Assembly (NCBI RefSeq): GCF_000813145.1
Contig: NZ_BAZF01000010.1
Location: 62,001-126,000, forward strand
Source of the DNA: Geobacter sp. OR-1
Lineage (GTDB): Bacteria > Desulfobacterota > Desulfuromonadia > Geobacterales > DSM-12255
Reading direction: 5' to 3'
DNA: 64,000 bases
The stretch's first letter is position 1. Every line of letters begins with the position of its first letter. Both the position numbers and the translations under genes were made by a program. A model generated the notes under the pieces. It had not been told where the DNA came from. It saw only the letters and a list, made by a program, of their open reading frames with translations, and made no database searches. This document shows, one piece after another, positions 46,029-53,986 of this stretch.

Positions 46029-46049
46029 CCATGCTACCATAGTCATATT
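46022..46049. promoter_or_regulatory. Probable toxin-antitoxin operator
   Basis: Inverted repeat AATATGACCATG (46022-46033) and CATAGTCATATT (46038-46049), 11 of 12 positions paired, 20 bases before the antitoxin start. Phd/VapB-type antitoxins bind such repeats to repress their operon. Confidence 0.65.
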
Positions 46050-46068
46050 ACTAAGTCGGAGGTGAAGC

Positions 46069-46302
46069 ATGCCGCAAACCGTATCCAAATCCCAGTTCAA
46101 GCCGCATTCGCTGGAGTATTTCCGCAGGATCGAGCAGACCGGCGAGGAACTGGTGATAACAGACCATGGCCGGCCGGTGCTCAAGGTTGTCCCCTATGTG
46201 GCGGACCCGGAGGAGTGCTTCCGCGGGCTGCGTAATACGGTGCTGAAATATGATGCCCCGCTGGAGCCGGTGGGGAGTGAGGATTGGGAGGCGCTCAAGT
46301 GA
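46069..46302 (+). CDS. Phd/YefM-type antitoxin
   Basis: 77 residues, beginning with the DNA-binding Phd fold (SQFKPHSLEYFRRIEQTGEE, ITDHGRPVLKVVPY) and an acidic toxin-binding tail. GGAGGTGAAGC precedes the ATG. Its stop overlaps the toxin start. The antitoxin should neutralise the PIN toxin and repress the operon. Confidence 0.85.
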   Translation: MPQTVSKSQFKPHSLEYFRRIEQTGEELVITDHGRPVLKVVPYVADPEECFRGLRNTVLKYDAPLEPVGSEDWEALK

Positions 46303-46694
46303 TCGTGCTCGATACTCACGTGCTGATCTGGTGGGTTAATGACCCCGCAGCCTTGAGCAGCCCGGCACAAACCGCAATCAATGCGGCAATGGAATTGAAG
46401 TCTGTCCATGTCTCCTGCATCAGTTCCTGGGAGATAGCCCTGCTTTCGGAACGCGGCCGATTGCAGTTGGCCCTGGATGTCCGCGACTGGCTCTGCCGCT
46501 GCGAGGCGCTGCCATTTCTCACCTTTGTGCCGGTGAATAATGCCATTACCGTCGAATCGGTCAGACTGCCCGAGTTTCCGCACGCTGACCCGGCGGACCG
46601 GATCATTGCCGCCACAGCCTTGTCGCTCGGCGCGCCGCTGGTGACAAAAGACGATAAGCTGCGCAACTATCCCCACCTGAAAACAATCTGGTAG
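46299..46694 (+). CDS. PIN-domain toxin (VapC type)
   Basis: 131 residues. The PIN fold acidic residues are seen in VLDTHVLIWWVND, SSWEIALL and DPADRIIAATAL. VapC toxins are RNases that cut tRNA or rRNA. Start is a GTG overlapping the antitoxin stop (GTGA); an earlier TTG at 46284 is less likely. In an accessory region beside a transposase scar, so probably acquired. Confidence 0.87.
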   Translation: MIVLDTHVLIWWVNDPAALSSPAQTAINAAMELKSVHVSCISSWEIALLSERGRLQLALDVRDWLCRCEALPFLTFVPVNNAITVESVRLPEFPHADPADRIIAATALSLGAPLVTKDDKLRNYPHLKTIW

Positions 46695-46790
46695 GAATCC
46701 AACATCTTCAAAGCATCATCTACCATATCAGCCTCAGATCGACGGCTGCTCACCTGAAGAAGATTCCGATTAACAATTAACAGAAAAGAT

Positions 46791-46852
46791 CTTTAACCCT
46801 TCGGAATCTTTGTCCTTGCGGACAGCCGGAAAAGGCGTTAAAACAAACCAAT
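46791..46852 (+). repeat. 62-bp imperfect hairpin repeat, copy 2 (attC-like)
   Basis: Second copy of 44168-44229. Outer arms TTTAAC/GTTAAA; the inner part pairs GTCC with GGAC over loop TTGC, with unpaired bases. It lies 97 bases after the toxin gene and 46 before the next gene. Confidence 0.75.
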
Positions 46853-46897
46853 GGATTACTGACTGTTCCGCAGAAGGGTAATAAGTTGTGAGGGGTC

Positions 46898-47185
46898 ATG
46901 AAAACACCTGCCATGGAAAAGCTAAGGAGGGTCGTAGCGAGCCTTCCGTGCCGTTTGCTAATGCTTGCGACTGGCGTCGTGTTGCTTGGGATTATGGGCG
47001 TTTCGCTCTTGGCGAATTTCATCAATCCGATGAGCTGGAGTGATTTTCTTGTCGCCATATATTTCGCGGTGGCGGGCGTCTTCGCGTTTATGCACTTCTT
47101 CACAAAGAAATTGGCGTATTTTCTAGTGGCTGCTCCCGCTACTGTCTTTCTTGTCATCGTTTTCGCGCTATGGCCGCCACACTGA
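46898..47185 (+). CDS. Small membrane protein
   Basis: 95 residues with three transmembrane helices (about 20-45, 50-68, 72-92). GAGGGG lies before the ATG. Not recognised. It occupies the same position relative to the two repeats as the SdpI-like gene at 44288. Confidence 0.6.
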   Translation: MKTPAMEKLRRVVASLPCRLLMLATGVVLLGIMGVSLLANFINPMSWSDFLVAIYFAVAGVFAFMHFFTKKLAYFLVAAPATVFLVIVFALWPPH

Positions 47186-47223
47186 GAACCGGATCGAGGA
47201 TTTCTCCACGTCATCAAGGGACA

Positions 47224-47265
47224 AAGGGGTCACCTACACATTTGACAGGCCCCTGGTAAAATGTG
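47224..47265. repeat. Second repeat, copy 2
   Basis: Forty-two bases that match 44704-44745, sharing CCTACACATTT and ACAGGCCCCTGG. The inverted right end of copy 1 is missing here. Confidence 0.65.
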
Positions 47266-47319
47266 AGGGCACATCACCCACCGTTGCAAATCAAAGGAGT
47301 GACGGAAAGGAGTTGCACC

Positions 47320-48243
47320 ATGTCATCCATTATCGACGAAGTCAGTCAACGGGCAAACCTGGCGCTGTCAAACCAGATGGAAATGCTTACCTTCTACCTG
47401 TCCGATGATCAGCTGTATGGGATCAACGTCTTCAAGATCATCGAGATGGTGGAGAGCCCACGCACTTTCAGCCGGGTTCCCATGAGTCATCCGAGCATAA
47501 AGGGGGTGATCGATTTCCGGGGCAAGCCGATAACGGTGATCGACCTCTCCATGGCGATAGAGCTGGAGCCGATAAACACGGAACAGGATATCAGCTATAT
47601 AATAATCTGCGAATACAACAGCATGATTCACGGATTTCTGGTGAAACGTCCTGAACAGCTGCTTACCCGTGGCTGGGAAGAGATAAAACGGCCGACCGGC
47701 CTTCTGACCATGTCATCTTCCCTGGTGGCGATTGCCTACGGACCGGATGGCGAAGCGATACAGCTGCTGGATATCGAAAAGGTGCTGGCCGAAGTCCTGG
47801 GTATGGAGCACAAGGTCAGTGCAGACAATCCGGAACTCCTCGCGCAGAGCGTTGCCGGCAGTACGGTCCTGGTCGTGGATGATTCGAGGACTGCACGTTC
47901 CCTGATATGCATGGTGCTGGACCAGATGGGGATAACAGCCGTTGCCCTGGATTCGGCTCCCAAGGCGTTGTCGTATCTCGGCAAGCTTGTCGAGACGGAT
48001 GACGTCGCAAGCATCGGGATGGTCATCAGCGATGTCGAGATGCCGGATATGGACGGCTTTACCTTTACCCGCAAGCTCAAAGCCGACCCGGCGCTTGCTG
48101 GGCTGCATGTCATGCTGCACACCTCCATGAGCAACCCGTCAAACAAGCAGAAGGCCGACCAGGTAGGGGCCGATGATTTTCTATCCAAATTCTCGCCCGA
48201 CGAACTGGTGAGGCGGGTTACTGCTGCCCTGTCAAGGGAATAG
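47320..48243 (+). CDS. cheV: CheV-type chemotaxis protein (CheW + receiver)
   Basis: 307 residues: a CheW domain (about 18-160, FYLSDDQLYGINVFKIIEM) and a receiver domain (about 185-305) with acidic pocket VVDDSR, phospho-acceptor Asp in VISDVEMPDMDG, and a lysine in DFLSKFS. CheV couples chemoreceptors to CheA and adapts the signal by phosphorylation. AAAGGAG precedes ATG 47320. No other che gene is nearby. Confidence 0.9.
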   Translation: MSSIIDEVSQRANLALSNQMEMLTFYLSDDQLYGINVFKIIEMVESPRTFSRVPMSHPSIKGVIDFRGKPITVIDLSMAIELEPINTEQDISYIIICEYNSMIHGFLVKRPEQLLTRGWEEIKRPTGLLTMSSSLVAIAYGPDGEAIQLLDIEKVLAEVLGMEHKVSADNPELLAQSVAGSTVLVVDDSRTARSLICMVLDQMGITAVALDSAPKALSYLGKLVETDDVASIGMVISDVEMPDMDGFTFTRKLKADPALAGLHVMLHTSMSNPSNKQKADQVGADDFLSKFSPDELVRRVTAALSRE

Positions 48244-48334
48244 CCGTTGAGTCATAGCGATTTGCACGCACCAAGCGGGGTCAGGCTAGACATTCGGACA
48301 TTTGCCGGGTACTGGAAAAGGAGAGAGCCCAATC

Positions 48335-48844
48335 ATGGCGAACATCGCGCAAATATTAACCCTGGGGATCGCTATATCGGCAATTGCCGCCACTGCCCAG
48401 GGGGAAAGCTACTCCTGGACCGATAATTCTGGGACGACTCATTTTACTGACGATCCAGGTACAATTCCCAAAAAGTTTCGCAAGAAAATCAGTGTCCGGG
48501 AATCGATAGAAGGCACTCCCGACGCTCCACCTCCTGAGGTTACGCCTCAAAGCAGCCCTGAAACCAAGGCTGCCGAGGTAAATCCGGAAGACAGGAAAAA
48601 GGCAATCAGGGAAGAAGAACTTCAGCGCCATAAAAAGTCGTTGAAATCATTGGAATCGGACGTTGCCCGTCGGAAAGACGATCTTAAACTGAGAAGGATC
48701 GAATCTGCGCAAATGCCGCGTTCCGGGCCGCAAACAGTGAGAGATATCCGTCAGCACCGGGGGCAACTGATGGAAATAAACCGCATGGAAGAACAAATAG
48801 AAGCAACAAAGAAGAAAATAGTTGAGCTTGGGGGACAACCCTAA
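48335..48844 (+). CDS. DUF4124 exported protein with coiled coil
   Basis: 169 residues: a signal peptide (ending AQG), a DUF4124 segment (SYSWTDNSGTTHFTDDP), a proline-rich linker and a charged helical region (about 95-165) likely to form a coiled coil. Periplasmic, function unknown. Convergent with the radical SAM gene, 37 bases away. Confidence 0.75.
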   Translation: MANIAQILTLGIAISAIAATAQGESYSWTDNSGTTHFTDDPGTIPKKFRKKISVRESIEGTPDAPPPEVTPQSSPETKAAEVNPEDRKKAIREEELQRHKKSLKSLESDVARRKDDLKLRRIESAQMPRSGPQTVRDIRQHRGQLMEINRMEEQIEATKKKIVELGGQP

Positions 48845-48881
48845 CCGGCAATGCTATTCCCCCTGCACTAGGATCGTTTCC

Positions 48882-49964
48882 TCAGCTCGAAATCCCCAGC
48901 TTCACCGGGCAGTTCCGGCAGACATCGGGCGGATCGGCGCTGTTGACCGTCTTTCTGACGAACCGGTAGATATCGCCGTTCCAGACCCCTTCCAGCCCAT
49001 CGTTGCGGAGGTTTCCGGTAACCAGCCCGGAGCGGCAGCAGAGCGAGGCAGTGCCGTCGGATGAGACCAGCATGTTGCGCCATGGCTCGTAGCACGGTTT
49101 GAGCGCCACCGGCTCCTCGGCTTCAGCCGCTGCCACAGCGCCGCCACCGTACTTATCCATTGCCAGGTAGTCGTGCTCCCCGTACGGCAGGAAGGTCCCG
49201 ATCGAGATCCCGGCCATGGCGGCACGTTGCAGCGCCTCGGCGAACAGCTCCCTTACCCGCCCCCCTTCGCTCCCCGCGGAGATCACCCCGAACGAGGGGT
49301 TGATGGCCATCATATCCATGAACTGCACGTGACCGGCGCCGAATTCGGCCGCCAGGTCGACAAACGCCGGGATCTCGTGCAGGTTCTCCCTGACCACTAC
49401 AAACGAAACGCTGTACTGGCTGCAGCCGCCCGCACTCTCCCGGAGGCGGCGGCCGAAGCCGCGCAGGTTCGCGGCCATCCGGCCGAACAGGTCTGTGCCG
49501 GTCACGAGGCGATAGGTGCTGCGGGTGGCGGCATTCACCGAGACGTTGAGCGAGAAGTTGGCGTAGGCGAGCAGCCGGCGATGCCAGGCGGCGTCGAAAA
49601 GGGTGCCGTTGGTGGAGACGTTGATCTGGATTCCCGGATAATTCGCGGTCACGTAATCGAAGATCGCGCCGTATTCCGGGTTGAGCAGCGGCTCACCCCA
49701 CCCCCAGAGCTGGACCGTCGCAGCAGTCTCCAGCCCGTGCGCCATCGGGATGAACTCTTCCAGGCCGAGATCCCGGTACGCCCCGGCCATGGCCGGGGTC
49801 CGGTCGGTGCAGAAGATGCAGCGGAGGTTGCAGCGGGTGCCGGTGGGTAGCTGAACCATGAGCGGCGCCGAGACCAGCCGCTCCTTCTGGAAGATCGTCT
49901 CCATCCGGTTCAGCTCCAGGTTCATCTCCCGCACCTTGGCTGACATTGGCTTGCCAAGCGTCAT
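48882..49964 (-). CDS. Radical SAM/SPASM enzyme coupled to a repeat protein
   Basis: 360 residues. The radical SAM cluster site is CNLRCIFC (about residue 45-52), with GWGEPLLNP following. The C-terminal SPASM region binds extra clusters: CYEPWRNMLVSSDG (about 294), SLCCRSGLVTGN and VCRNCP near the end. SPASM enzymes typically modify peptides or proteins, often side chains. Its ATG overlaps the stop (ATGA) of the EPR-repeat protein, so the two are coupled and that protein is the obvious candidate substrate (inference). It is the last gene of the injection-system run. Confidence 0.85.
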   Translation of the reverse strand: MTLGKPMSAKVREMNLELNRMETIFQKERLVSAPLMVQLPTGTRCNLRCIFCTDRTPAMAGAYRDLGLEEFIPMAHGLETAATVQLWGWGEPLLNPEYGAIFDYVTANYPGIQINVSTNGTLFDAAWHRRLLAYANFSLNVSVNAATRSTYRLVTGTDLFGRMAANLRGFGRRLRESAGGCSQYSVSFVVVRENLHEIPAFVDLAAEFGAGHVQFMDMMAINPSFGVISAGSEGGRVRELFAEALQRAAMAGISIGTFLPYGEHDYLAMDKYGGGAVAAAEAEEPVALKPCYEPWRNMLVSSDGTASLCCRSGLVTGNLRNDGLEGVWNGDIYRFVRKTVNSADPPDVCRNCPVKLGISS

Positions 49965-50779
49965 TTCTTCTTCCTGGTCGTTGTCCCCTTCTTTGGCGCG
50001 GCACCCTTTTTCGGCGCGGCCTTGCCCGGCGTGATAGGACGGTTTATCGGCGTTCCGATATCGGGGATCACGGCCCGCGTCTCGATGACCGGGTTTGCCG
50101 GTTTCTCAATAACCGTAAGCCGCGGTTCGGCAACAATGGCCCGCGGTTCAGCCACGATTGCCCGTGGCTCGGCTACCACCAGTCTCGGCTCGGCAACGAT
50201 CGCCTGAGGCTCGGTGATGACCGGTCTCGGCTCGGCGACCACCAGCCGCGGCTCCGTAACGACCAGTCTCGGTTCCATGATCGGTTGCGGCTCGATCGGC
50301 CTGACGTCGATCGGCACGACCCGAGGTTCGACCGGAATGATCCTCGGCTCGACTACCACGGAGAACGTAACGCCGGTCGGACTGCTGGCCGTGCCGGCCG
50401 GGGTCTTGACCGTAAAGCTCCTGGGGCTGGTCGCCGCATCGGCGGCAATGATGAAAGAAACCGGGAGCTGTCCGGAAGTGCCGCCGGTCCGGATCTTTGC
50501 GGTTATCCCGGTGCCGGAAACAGCTACCACCGTGGCGCCGCTGAGGTTGGTGCCGTTGATCACCGCATCTACCGTGCTGCCCGCAATCCCGGAAACAGGG
50601 TTGATGCCGGTGATGGCCGGCACGGCCACCTCCTTGCGCACCTCGATCACGATCTGGTCCGGCGCGCTCCGCAGTCCGGCGCTGTCTTCCACCACCAGCT
50701 CCAGGACATGCCTTCCTACCGGTAGTGTTACCTCTATCTTCGGGTTCGTGGTTTCGATCGGGAATCTGGTGAGTGCCAT
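49961..50779 (-). CDS. IPT/TIG protein with EPR-rich repeats and basic tail
   Basis: 272 residues without a signal peptide. Residues 1-50 form a beta domain (RFPIETTNPKIEVTLPVGRH), 52-140 an IPT/TIG-like domain (INPVSGIAGSTVDAVINGTN), 141-235 about eleven imperfect units of roughly eight residues centred on EPR (LVVTEPRLVVAEPR), and 245-272 a lysine-rich tail (KKGAAPKKGTTTRKKK). No family recognised for the repeat. AAAGGAG precedes the ATG. It may be a fibre-like part or a modified cargo of the injection system; its position directly before the radical SAM enzyme favours modification. Confidence 0.75.
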   Translation of the reverse strand: MALTRFPIETTNPKIEVTLPVGRHVLELVVEDSAGLRSAPDQIVIEVRKEVAVPAITGINPVSGIAGSTVDAVINGTNLSGATVVAVSGTGITAKIRTGGTSGQLPVSFIIAADAATSPRSFTVKTPAGTASSPTGVTFSVVVEPRIIPVEPRVVPIDVRPIEPQPIMEPRLVVTEPRLVVAEPRPVITEPQAIVAEPRLVVAEPRAIVAEPRAIVAEPRLTVIEKPANPVIETRAVIPDIGTPINRPITPGKAAPKKGAAPKKGTTTRKKK

Positions 50780-50853
50780 ATCTGTTGCTCCTTTCCTTCA
50801 AGTATTAGAATTCGCAATGCGCTTAACGAAGCAGATCGACTTTGGCTGTGCCA

Positions 50854-52095
50854 CTATTTCTTGTCCCAGATGTATTTGGTTATCACCGCCCCGGCCGACG
50901 CCTTTGCTCCGGAGGCGTCGAGCAGAATCGGGGTCTCGTCGTTGTTGGTGCTGATGGTGGCGCCGGTTCCGGCATTGGCAACCGGCGCGGCGATGCTCTC
51001 CTTCAGGTCCCATTGGTAGAGGGCGATGGTCCGGCCACCGAAGCCGTGCGATGTTGAGGCATCGAGACTGACGATCCCTTCCTCGCCGGTAACGGCCACG
51101 GTCTCTCCGCCGCCGGCCACAGCCAGCGGCAGGATCAGAACCACCTCGGACAGCTCCCGCGCCGCCTCCGCGACCTCGTCCTGCCGGGTGAGGATATCGG
51201 CGGCCAGGCCGCTCTCGACGGCGTCCTGCAGGCGGACGACGCTGTCGCTGTAATCCTGCCACTCCCTGGTCCCGGCCAAACCGGTATAGACGCTGCCGAC
51301 CTCCTGGCCGGTGTCGCGCTCGGCATCGGCCAGCGAGGCAACCAGCCCGGCCAGCTCCCCATCGCCGAGCAGCCCGGCCCGGGCCAGCATCTCGATGGTG
51401 ATCGCTGCCTGGCGGACATCGTTTGCAGAAGGAGACTGGAAGCGAAGGCTGAGGGCCGCGAAATCCTTGCGGGTCCGTCCCATCAGCTGCACCAAGCGCT
51501 CCTGCAGATCCGGGGTCAGCTTACCGGAAGCCGCGCCAGCCACAGCACCGGCATACTGGACATAACGGAGATCGACCTGGTTTACAGCCGGAGCTGCCGG
51601 GTCTGCCGGGTCGCTGATGACGGTCACCCCGGGCTGCAGATCGACCCTTGCCAGCTCGATTTCCAGCAGGTTATCGGGCCTGCTTTCGGAGAGAAAAAGC
51701 TCCGGCGCCTCCTTGATCCGCTTGAAGCCGCTGTATTCGGGCATTGCGGTGTTGACCACCCGCTCTTCCTCGGCCTCGAAATACCTGATGGCGACATAAA
51801 CCACCCGACTCGCGGCAACAGGCGCTGTCACGGCGAGCAGCCTCGGTTGCGCCAGATACAGCTCGTTGCCGTCGCCATCCACTGCCGATCCCGGCAGCAC
51901 CTCAAGGTTCAGCCCCCCGGCGGCGCGGACCCGCAGGCCGGAAGCAACTCCCCGGATCACGCCCGGAGTATGGAGCCCCCGGTTATGCAGCCGGAGTTTT
52001 TCGCGGTGATACCCCTGTTCCACCTTCCAGTCGTCAGCCGTGGTGAAAAACCCCTTGAAGTAGTTCATCCGCTTGAATTCAGTGAAGTCGGTCAT
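50854..52095 (-). CDS. Injection-system accessory protein with degenerate PKD-like tail
   Basis: 413 residues. The N terminus (FKRMNYFKGFFTTADDW and EQGYHREKLRLHNRGLH) is of a type met in phage-tail-like clusters; the middle is helical. Residues about 325-413 contain two degenerate PKD-like units (SLDASTSHGFGGRTIALYQW and LLDASGAKASAGAVITKYIW). The same motif occurs three times in the 1319-residue baseplate protein. Probably a structural or fibre-attachment component; exact role unknown. Confidence 0.65.
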   Translation of the reverse strand: MTDFTEFKRMNYFKGFFTTADDWKVEQGYHREKLRLHNRGLHTPGVIRGVASGLRVRAAGGLNLEVLPGSAVDGDGNELYLAQPRLLAVTAPVAASRVVYVAIRYFEAEEERVVNTAMPEYSGFKRIKEAPELFLSESRPDNLLEIELARVDLQPGVTVISDPADPAAPAVNQVDLRYVQYAGAVAGAASGKLTPDLQERLVQLMGRTRKDFAALSLRFQSPSANDVRQAAITIEMLARAGLLGDGELAGLVASLADAERDTGQEVGSVYTGLAGTREWQDYSDSVVRLQDAVESGLAADILTRQDEVAEAARELSEVVLILPLAVAGGGETVAVTGEEGIVSLDASTSHGFGGRTIALYQWDLKESIAAPVANAGTGATISTNNDETPILLDASGAKASAGAVITKYIWDKK

Positions 52096-52114
52096 AATTC
52101 TCCCCTTCCGGTGA

Positions 52115-53083
52115 TCATCCCAGAATCGTTTCTATTCCGATGGTCGAACGTATCGCTATCTGCATCGGGGAGAGGACTCCCCGGTTCTCTTCCGTGTTCA
52201 GCCGCAGGTAATACAGGGTGTGGGCCGGCTTTTCGAGGTCGATGATCCCCTTGATCTTCTCCACCCGCACCTGTTCCAGTACCGCCGAAGGTACGGTCAG
52301 ATCGACGATGAACCGGTACGGGATTTCCCTCTCGTCCTCGATCAGCACCGTATCCCCGCAATAGACCCCGGCCTCGGTTTCCGTGCCGCCATACGGGATG
52401 CCGGTCAGATCGTAGATCGTATCGGCCAGCCCGTCGCGGCGGGTGACCGTGGCGCTCTCGTGCAGGGTCTGGGTGAAGCTGTAGTCGCCCGGCTGCTTGT
52501 GAAAGATTGTGACCCGCCCCAGATCGATATCCGCATCGACCCGTTCCACCAGATCGGCGGCGTACAGGTATTCGGTATTGGTCGCAAACTCCGTGACCAG
52601 GTACCAGTCGGACTTCGCCAGCCCTTGCCGTTCGGCTGCGAACGAGGCAAACCCGGCCGGTGGATCGAACCCGCCGATCATGGAAGCGACGCCGATCTGC
52701 ATCCCGCTGGGCCAGGCGCACTCCTGGATCTCCGGGGAATGACCGGTGTAGATCTTCAGATACTCCTTCAGCCCTTTGACCGTGCCGCGCAACCGGTACA
52801 GCTCCACGGCGCGGCTGATCACCTCGCGCCGCTTCTGCTCGTCCCACTCCTCGTCCAGTTCCAGCGCCAGCCACCCGGCCAGCCAGGGGAGGAACTCCGG
52901 ATCGGCCTGGTAGGCCGGATCAACAGGGTTCAACGGGATGCAGAACCGGTCGATCCCGGCCAGCAGCTGCTCAAAGCCGCTGAAGACATCGCTGAACGGG
53001 CGGAGAAACTGCTCCAGCCAGGGGTCTTCCCGGTAAATGGCCGGGAGGTGATCAAGCAGGAATTTCAGATAGCGGTCGCTCAT
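52115..53083 (-). CDS. Tail protein I-like baseplate wedge protein
   Basis: 322 residues of the phage tail protein I family (TIGR02242-like): YLKFLLDHLPAIYREDPWLEQF, LPWLAGWLALELDE, RLRGTVKGLKEYL. It joins the baseplate wedge to fibres in P2-type tails. Start 53083 overlaps the previous stop (ATGA). The C terminus is beta-rich. Confidence 0.85.
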   Translation of the reverse strand: MSDRYLKFLLDHLPAIYREDPWLEQFLRPFSDVFSGFEQLLAGIDRFCIPLNPVDPAYQADPEFLPWLAGWLALELDEEWDEQKRREVISRAVELYRLRGTVKGLKEYLKIYTGHSPEIQECAWPSGMQIGVASMIGGFDPPAGFASFAAERQGLAKSDWYLVTEFATNTEYLYAADLVERVDADIDLGRVTIFHKQPGDYSFTQTLHESATVTRRDGLADTIYDLTGIPYGGTETEAGVYCGDTVLIEDEREIPYRFIVDLTVPSAVLEQVRVEKIKGIIDLEKPAHTLYYLRLNTEENRGVLSPMQIAIRSTIGIETILG

Positions 53084-53982
53084 GGCAGCACCTGCGTCAC
53101 CGAGGCAACCTCGATGCTGCTGGCTCCCTCGTCGAAGCTGACCAGGCTGTTGAGCGGGATGGCGATCATCCGGCCGGCCGCCTGCCACCCATCAGCAGAC
53201 GTCTGCAGCAGGGCGAGCTTTTCCAGGTGATCGACGCCGGCCACCCCCTCGATCATGGCGTACAGCTCGGATTCGTACACCGGATGGCCGAACTCCCAGC
53301 CAATGACACCACCGTCCGGGGCCACGGCAACCGGGGCAAAGAAGTCGCGCAGGGCCGCCAGAACCCGTTCCCGCACGGTTACCAGGCTCAGCGCCGCACT
53401 GCAGACCACGGTTGCCGAAAGCGCGACCGGCGTGAATGCCGGACCCACGACATGGTGGCAACAGGTGATCAGCCGCCGCTCGTCAAGAAACCGGTAGACC
53501 TCATCCAGCAGCGCCGGAGCAGGGGCCATAGCGCCGCTATCCGGATGCGGCACGACGATGACGCTGACATGGCCGGTCCGCTCCTCGTCCGGGCCGGACC
53601 GGTCGAGCGCCCGGTCCGCCAGGCAGCACGCCCGGGCGACCAGGGGGAATGCGGTAAGCACCAGGGTCTCGAAATCAGCGGTTGTGACCGCACGCCAGGG
53701 GGACTGCAGGGACCGGACGGTTGCAGCGACCGCGTCGTCCAGCGTCCCGGTCACTTCAGTGCCGAGCAGCTCCAGGAACCGGCGGCGGCTCGACTCCGGG
53801 ATCCGGTTGGTCCGGTAGATCAACCCCTCTCCCACCCAGCAAAACAGCTCCAGCAGGGTAATGCCCGGGTCAGAGGCGTTGTGGTTGGTCCAGTCCGGCG
53901 CATGCCTGGGGATCAGCCCCCGCAGCTCCGCCACCAGGTCGTCGAATGTCCGGTTGTCCAGGTTTATGGATGGTATTGCCAT
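53080..53982 (-). CDS. Small baseplate J-like protein
   Basis: 300 residues, N terminus AIPSINLDNRTFDDLVAE and HNASDPGITLLELFCW are typical of baseplate J proteins of contractile systems; SLQSPWRAVTTADFETLVL is the central J domain. It is a second, shorter J-like protein after the 1319-residue one, and likely forms part of the same wedge. Confidence 0.85.
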   Translation of the reverse strand: MAIPSINLDNRTFDDLVAELRGLIPRHAPDWTNHNASDPGITLLELFCWVGEGLIYRTNRIPESSRRRFLELLGTEVTGTLDDAVAATVRSLQSPWRAVTTADFETLVLTAFPLVARACCLADRALDRSGPDEERTGHVSVIVVPHPDSGAMAPAPALLDEVYRFLDERRLITCCHHVVGPAFTPVALSATVVCSAALSLVTVRERVLAALRDFFAPVAVAPDGGVIGWEFGHPVYESELYAMIEGVAGVDHLEKLALLQTSADGWQAAGRMIAIPLNSLVSFDEGASSIEVASVTQVLP

Positions 53983-53986
53983 CGGA

